Below are positions 6,599-10,707 of a stretch of DNA of 10,707 nt, piece after piece. Each line of letters opens with the position of its first letter. The stretch's first letter is position 1. Both the position numbers and the translations under genes were made by a program. The DNA is taken from positions 1 through 10,707 of the forward strand of contig CAYNOZ010000053.1 in assembly GCA_964398955.1 (NCBI GenBank), in the 5' to 3' direction. This DNA is from CAYNOZ01 sp964398955 (GTDB taxonomy: Archaea; Methanobacteriota_B; Thermococci; Thermococcales; CAYNOZ01). The notes beneath the pieces are model-generated. The model saw only the letters and a program-made list of their open reading frames with translations, was not told where the DNA came from and did no database searches.

Positions 6599-6833
6599 TT
6601 TGAAATATTATTCATCATGAATATTTAAAAGATATCATGGAATTGAATTAAAAATTAAAAAATTAATTAGTTATAGGGTCTCTACTTCTGAATAATATAC
6701 ATTAAAGTAGAAATTGTTGATTTAAATCAATTAAGACTTTTAAATTACTTATTGGACTAAAATTTGTATAATTCAATTAAGGTTTTTCAATAAAACCTAT
6801 TAATAGCTAAATTCAAATTTAGGTGTGAAGAGT

Positions 6834-7781
6834 ATGAGTAATGATAATGAAGATCTTGAGAATTTACCTGGTGTAGGACCGGCAACTGCGGAATCACTTG
6901 AGGATGAGGGTTTTGAATCACTAGAAGCATTAGCAGCAGCTTCTCCTTCGGAATTAAAACAAGTTGAATCAGTGAGTGAATCTAAAGCTAGAGATATTAT
7001 ACAAGCAGCTCGAGAACAAGCAGACATGGCTGGATTCAAAACAGGTGAGGAGATTCTAGAAGAAAGAAAAAGCATTAAAAGAATTAGTACGGGAAGTGAA
7101 GAATTTGATGAGCTTCTTGAAGGAGGTATAGAAACTCAATCAATAATTGAAGCATATGGGCCTTATGGATCAGGAAAAACACAATTAGCTCATCATTTAG
7201 CTGTAAGCGTACAACAGACTGAAGATGACGGCGGTATAGATCGTAATGCTATTTATATTGATACTGAAAACACATTTAGGCCTGAAAGAATCAAACAAAT
7301 CGCAAATGCTAAGGATTTGGATCCGATTGAAATTTTAGACGGAATCAATGTCGCTAGAGCCTTTAATTCAGATCATCAAATGGTTTTAGCTGAAAAAGCT
7401 GAAGAATTAGCTAAGGAACAAGATATTGGTTTATTAATAGTTGATTCATTAATGGCTCATTTCCGGGCAGAGTATGTAGGGAGAGGGGCTTTGGCAGAAA
7501 GACAACAAAAATTAAATAGACATCTAAGTGCAGTTCATAGGGTGGCTAATCTTCATAATGTAGCCGTATATGTGACAAACCAAGTACAGTCTGATCCTGA
7601 TTCGTTCTTTGGAAATCCAACCAAACCAATCGGTGGTCACATTTTAGGACACTCAGCAACCTTTAGAATTTATCTAAGAAGAGGTAAGAAAGGTAAGAGA
7701 ATTGCTAGGTTAGTTGATTCACCTAGTTTACCAGAAGGAGAAGCAGCGTTTAATATAGCTACTGAAGGTATTACTGATTAA
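6834..7781 (+). CDS. radA: DNA repair and recombination protein RadA
   Basis: The archaeal RecA/Rad51 recombinase, which forms filaments on ssDNA for strand exchange. Numbering is from the ATG at 6834 (315 residues, close to the usual archaeal length of about 315-350). There is an N-terminal helix-hairpin-helix domain with LPGVGPATAESL, then a linker with GFKTGEEIL. In that linker the FxxA polymerisation motif reads FKTG. The ATPase core has Walker A GPYGSGKT at about 109-116, Walker B LLIVDS, and the L2/ATP-cap region from NQVQSDPDSFFG to KPIGGHILGHS. There is no intein. A GTG opens the frame three codons earlier at 6825, but AGGTG at 6821-6825 overlaps that GTG and is correctly spaced for the ATG at 6834, so the ATG is preferred. 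The Asp/Glu-rich N-terminal domain hints at a salt-adapted host. The HAD gene follows after 12 bases, suggesting cotranscription. Confidence 0.96.
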   Translation: MSNDNEDLENLPGVGPATAESLEDEGFESLEALAAASPSELKQVESVSESKARDIIQAAREQADMAGFKTGEEILEERKSIKRISTGSEEFDELLEGGIETQSIIEAYGPYGSGKTQLAHHLAVSVQQTEDDGGIDRNAIYIDTENTFRPERIKQIANAKDLDPIEILDGINVARAFNSDHQMVLAEKAEELAKEQDIGLLIVDSLMAHFRAEYVGRGALAERQQKLNRHLSAVHRVANLHNVAVYVTNQVQSDPDSFFGNPTKPIGGHILGHSATFRIYLRRGKKGKRIARLVDSPSLPEGEAAFNIATEGITD

Positions 7782-7793
7782 ATTTGGGATAAA

Positions 7794-8615
7794 ATGGATG
7801 AATCAGTGAATTTTATAGTCGACATGGATGGAGTGATATATAGAGATGGTGATCCTCTTGAAGGAGCGATCAAACTCTCTAATTTTTTAAATAATAACTA
7901 TAAGTTAACTTTTTTAACTAATAACTCTTCTAAAACCCCTAATGACTATATGAAAAAGCTATCAACTTTAGGTATTGACATCTCAGAAGAACAGATAATG
8001 ACTTCTGGTAAGGCAACAGCTCTTTATTTAAAGAATGATTTAAATACAGAGAATAAGAATTGTTACGTTATAGGTGGATCAGGACTTATTGAACAAGTTC
8101 AGGAAATAGGATGGAATGTTCTATCTTTAGATGAATTTAAGAATAGTTGGAAAAATGTAAGTGCAGTAATTGTTGGCTGGGATAAACATTTTACTTTTGA
8201 TAAAATGAAATATGCTACATTAGCTATAAGAAATGGATCCAAATTTATTGGAACAAATCCTGACAACACATATCCTTCAAAAGAAGGAATAATACCTGGG
8301 GCAGGGGCAATTATTTCTTCAATTCAAACTCCTTCAGAAGTAACTCCAACTATAATAGGAAAACCTAATTCTTGGATGTTTAGGGAGATGGATCTGAATA
8401 AGAATGAAAAAACCATTATTATAGGTGATAGATTAGATACAGATATTAAATTCGGTAAGAATGTCGGTATATCAACTGCTTTAGTTTTATCTGGTATTTC
8501 CAATGATAAAGATTTAAAGAATATTGATGATGAAGATAAGCCTGACTATGTTTTTAATAATGCTAAAGACATATATGATAAAATAAAAAGTGATGAATTT
8601 AAATTTAAATTTTAA
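7794..8615 (+). CDS. HAD superfamily IIA hydrolase (NagD/AraL-like phosphatase)
   Basis: A 273-residue cytoplasmic phosphatase of HAD subfamily IIA. Motif I is VDMDGVIYRDG, with the nucleophile D10 and acid/base D12. Motif II is TNNSS (42-46), motif III is the Lys of IGKPNSWMF (K190), and motif IV is GDRLDTD (211-217). The roughly 100-residue insert between motifs II and III is the C2-type cap that in relatives such as NagD, 4-nitrophenyl phosphatase and phosphoglycolate phosphatase selects small phosphorylated metabolites. The sequence does not identify the substrate; a nucleotide, glycolate or glycerol phosphate are all possible. It starts 12 bases after the radA stop and ends 24 bases before guaA. 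That suggests one transcript, and nucleotide-related housekeeping would fit, but this is context only. No strong ribosome binding site precedes the ATG. Confidence 0.88.
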   Translation: MDESVNFIVDMDGVIYRDGDPLEGAIKLSNFLNNNYKLTFLTNNSSKTPNDYMKKLSTLGIDISEEQIMTSGKATALYLKNDLNTENKNCYVIGGSGLIEQVQEIGWNVLSLDEFKNSWKNVSAVIVGWDKHFTFDKMKYATLAIRNGSKFIGTNPDNTYPSKEGIIPGAGAIISSIQTPSEVTPTIIGKPNSWMFREMDLNKNEKTIIIGDRLDTDIKFGKNVGISTALVLSGISNDKDLKNIDDEDKPDYVFNNAKDIYDKIKSDEFKFKF

Positions 8616-8639
8616 GTTAAAATGTAATGGGGTTTTTCG

Positions 8640-10187
8640 ATGATAGATGATGCTCAGGAAATGATTTTAGTTCTGGATTTTGGAGGGCAGTATAGTCAAC
8701 TTATAGCTCGGAGAATTAGAGAAGCAAATGTTTTTTCTAAGTTAGTGCCTTTTGATATATCTTTAGAAGATATTAAGGATTTAGATCCTGATGGAATTGT
8801 CTTGTCTGGTGGACCTTCTAGTGTTTATGAAAAAGGGTTCTTATCCGTTAATGAGGACCTTTTTGATTTAGGAGTTCCTATTTTAGGAATTTGTTATGGG
8901 ATGCAGTTAATGGGTGGACTTCTGCCTGGTGGTGAAGTAGAGTCTGCTGAAAAGAGGGAATATGGTAGCGCAGTTATGGAAATAGATAATAGAATGAGTC
9001 TTTTTGATGGTGTTGATCAGAAAACCGAGTGTTGGATGAGTCATGGTGATCGTGTCGTTGAGGTACCTGAAGGATTTAAAGTAATGGGGCATACTAGTAA
9101 TTCACCTATTGCAGCCATGGGGAATCCAGTGTTGGATTTATATGGTGTTCAGTTTCATCCAGAAGTAACTCACACGGCTCGAGGTCAGGATATACTTGAG
9201 AATTTTCTTTTCAAGATATGTGGATGTTCTGGTGATTGGACAACTTCTAATTTTATAGAGAATAAAATTCGTGAAATAAGAGAGGAAGTTGGTGAATCTA
9301 AAGTGATTTGCGGTTTAAGCGGAGGTGTTGATTCATCTGTAGCTGCGAAACTTGTGCATGAAGCAATTGGAGATCAATTAACTTCTATATTCGTAGATCA
9401 TGGGTTATTACGTAAGAATGAGCCTGAAGAGGTTAGAGAAACTTTTGGTAAAAAATTTGATATGGATTTAGATTACGTAGATGCCAGAGACAGGTTTTTT
9501 AATAAGTTAAAGGGAATAAAGGATCCTGAGAAGAAAAGGAAAATAATTGGTGAAGAATTTATAAGAGTCTTCGAGGAGGAAGCGAATAAAATTGGAGATG
9601 CTAAATATCTAGTTCAAGGCACAATTTATTCTGATGTAATAGAAAGTGGTGGCACTGATCAAGCCTCAGTCATAAAAAGCCACCATAATGTTGGCGGGTT
9701 ACCAGAAGAAATTGGATTAGATATAATAGAACCTCTAAGAAGTATTTTCAAAGATGAAGTTAGAGAAGTTGGTGAGAAGCTTGGGCTCCCCGATAGTATA
9801 GTATGGAGACAACCATTCCCAGGACCAGGATTAGGGATAAGAGTATTAGGAGAAGTCACTCGCAAAAAAGTAAAAATTGTAAGAGAAGCTGATGCTATAC
9901 TCAGAAAAGAAATAAAAGAATCTGGTTTGGACAATGAAATTTGGCAATATTTTGCAGCATTACCACCAATGAGAAGCGTAGGTGTAATGGGGGATCAAAG
10001 AACATACAGTTATACTGTAGGAATAAGAGCAGTAAAAAGCAAAGATGCAATGACAGCAGATTGGGCTAAGATTCCACATGAAGTCCTTGATAGAATATCT
10101 ACAAAAATCACAAACGAAGTAGATCATGTGAATAGAGTAGTCTATGATATAACATCAAAACCTCCTGCAACAATTGAATGGGAGTAA
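8640..10187 (+). CDS. guaA: GMP synthase (glutamine-hydrolysing), fused single chain
   Basis: Converts XMP to GMP with ATP and glutamine, the last step of guanine nucleotide synthesis. The 515 residues contain both activities. A class I glutamine amidotransferase domain (about 8-195) has the nucleophile C85 in GICYGMQ and the H173/E175 pair in QFHPEVTHT. The N-type ATP-pyrophosphatase domain has the PP-loop SGGVDSS (227-233). The C-terminal dimerisation domain has PFPGPGLGIRVLGEVT and ends in KPPATIEWE, the usual GuaA tail. Many euryarchaea split these domains into two genes, so the bacterial-like fused form is notable. The annotated ATG has only a weak GGGG upstream. A second ATG at codon 8 (8661) would give MILVLDFGGQYS and follows CAGGAA at a very short spacing; either is possible. 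Glutamine for this reaction is supplied by glutamine synthetase, also in this window but not co-transcribed. Confidence 0.97.
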   Translation: MIDDAQEMILVLDFGGQYSQLIARRIREANVFSKLVPFDISLEDIKDLDPDGIVLSGGPSSVYEKGFLSVNEDLFDLGVPILGICYGMQLMGGLLPGGEVESAEKREYGSAVMEIDNRMSLFDGVDQKTECWMSHGDRVVEVPEGFKVMGHTSNSPIAAMGNPVLDLYGVQFHPEVTHTARGQDILENFLFKICGCSGDWTTSNFIENKIREIREEVGESKVICGLSGGVDSSVAAKLVHEAIGDQLTSIFVDHGLLRKNEPEEVRETFGKKFDMDLDYVDARDRFFNKLKGIKDPEKKRKIIGEEFIRVFEEEANKIGDAKYLVQGTIYSDVIESGGTDQASVIKSHHNVGGLPEEIGLDIIEPLRSIFKDEVREVGEKLGLPDSIVWRQPFPGPGLGIRVLGEVTRKKVKIVREADAILRKEIKESGLDNEIWQYFAALPPMRSVGVMGDQRTYSYTVGIRAVKSKDAMTADWAKIPHEVLDRISTKITNEVDHVNRVVYDITSKPPATIEWE

Positions 10188-10195
10188 AATACCAA

Positions 10196-10230
10196 TATTT
10201 TTCAAACTTTTTTTAGTTTTATTTTTTAAA
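10196..10230 (+). terminator. T-rich terminator after guaA
   Basis: Starting just after the guaA stop there are T runs of 5, 7, 4 and 6 bases (10198-10202, 10208-10214, 10217-10220 and 10222-10227). Archaeal transcription ends at such T tracts on the coding strand without needing a hairpin. It would close the radA-HAD-guaA transcript. Confidence 0.5.
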
Positions 10231-10514
10231 GTTGAAATTCGTGAATGACCCCAAGTTTTTTAAAGAATACCACATAAAACTTATAAGGAAAGAAATTTTT
10301 TAAGTTTTAAGTATTCCCCTTTATTAATCTGTGGAGTTTCATTTAGGTTTGATCGATTCTTGTTTAAACTCTGGAATCAGTAAGAAAAAGTAGTTCTATG
10401 ACTTATATGTTGGTTTCATTTATTAAAGTTTGAAATTTAGCTTTTAAGATTAAAATTATTGAAATTTAAGTTTTAAACAGGTTTTTACGGAATATATTAT
10501 GAGGAGGGTTAATT
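10231..10514 (+). promoter_or_regulatory. Spacer before the TFB gene with promoter and ribosome binding site
   Basis: The likely TATA box is TTTAAGTTTTAAA at 10465-10477, about 38 bases before the ATG, giving a leader of under 20 bases. GGAGG at 10503-10507 is a strong ribosome binding site with a seven-base spacer and fixes the ATG at 10515. Farther upstream, ACCCCAAGTTTTTTAAAG (10248-10265) resembles the glnA-type promoter motif. A weak 6-bp stem GAGTTT/AAACTC (10334-10339/10366-10371) is present. I see no gene in this spacer. Confidence 0.45.
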
Positions 10515-10707
10515 ATGGAATGTCCTGAATGTGGAAGTGAGAATGTTGTGGAAGATTATGAAGAAGGCGAAATTGTTTGTGAAGAATGTGGATTAGTCAT
10601 ATCAGATGGAATAGTTGATCAGGGGCCTGAGTGGCGTTCATTTGATAGTGAGGATAGGGATAAGAAGAAAAGATCAGGAGCTCCATCCACCTACATGATT
10701 CACGACA
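10515..10707 (+). CDS. tfb: Transcription initiation factor B (TFB/TFIIB-like), N-terminal part, cut by window end
   Basis: Only the first 64 codons are inside the window, and the frame is open at the edge. They encode the zinc ribbon (CPECG at 3-7 and CEECG at 22-26), which docks on RNA polymerase. Next are the PEWRSFD motif and the start of the B-reader region, RSGAPSTYMIHD, which matches the canonical RxGAPxTxxxHD of archaeal TFB. TFB bridges TBP-bound promoter DNA and RNA polymerase and helps start-site selection. The cyclin-like core repeats would lie beyond the window. Zinc ligands and reader residues are intact, so there is no sign of decay. The start is set by a strong GGAGG seven bases upstream. 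Whether this is the main TFB or one of several paralogues cannot be told from here. Confidence 0.93.
   Translation, partial: MECPECGSENVVEDYEEGEIVCEECGLVISDGIVDQGPEWRSFDSEDRDKKKRSGAPSTYMIHD

Noticed and set aside
6825..6833. GTG start for radA at 6825
   Set aside because: The GTG overlaps the AGGTG ribosome binding site that is correctly spaced for the ATG at 6834.
10334..10380. tRNA-like or small RNA stem in the guaA-tfb spacer
   Set aside because: Only a weak 6-bp stem. There is no T-arm GGTTCRANNCC, anticodon arm or acceptor pairing.

Overview
This is an AT-rich archaeal window. The diagnostic genes are RadA recombinase, an OB-fold replication protein A, the N-terminus of transcription factor B (TFB), and a short UbiD-type decarboxylase of the kind used in the archaeal mevalonate pathway. 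TATA-like boxes and GGAGG/GGTG-type ribosome binding sites fit this. Several proteins are rich in Asp/Glu, RadA most obviously, so a euryarchaeal methanogen or halophile-related lineage is plausible, but the window alone does not fix the lineage.

Layout. Positions 1-290 hold the decayed 3' end of a TnpB-type (IS200/IS605 superfamily) element on the minus strand. It keeps its terminal hairpins and a reading frame broken by stops. A UbiD-family decarboxylase (443-1681, minus) follows, divergent from an EamA/DMT transporter (1937-2860, plus). The 840-base gap after the transporter holds a second, more diverged relic of the same kind (about 2907-3325, minus), then AT-rich DNA leading to the glnA promoter. 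Glutamine synthetase (3702-5009) is followed by a hairpin and a 100-N assembly gap (5189-5288) whose flanks carry inverted copies of a C/G-rich repeat. Next come a three-OB-fold RPA (5434-6495) and a 338-base spacer. A tightly spaced set radA - HAD phosphatase - guaA (6834-10187) follows, and finally the start of a TFB gene cut by the window edge (10515 onward).

How the genes fit together. Most are housekeeping: nitrogen assimilation (glnA), ssDNA binding and recombination (RPA, RadA), GMP synthesis (guaA), transcription initiation (TFB) and probably isoprenoid precursor synthesis (UbiD-like). RadA, the HAD phosphatase and GuaA are likely cotranscribed (gaps of 12 and 24 bases). The other genes are separated by long AT-rich spacers with their own promoter-like sequences.

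The most unusual material is noncoding: two omega-RNA-like TnpB relics, a four-copy intergenic C-tract/TTTCAGGTGGA repeat, a pair of similar hairpins downstream of ubiD and glnA, and a shared CCC-AAAAG-TTTTTATA promoter-like motif. I see no CRISPR array, tRNA, rRNA or defence cassette.
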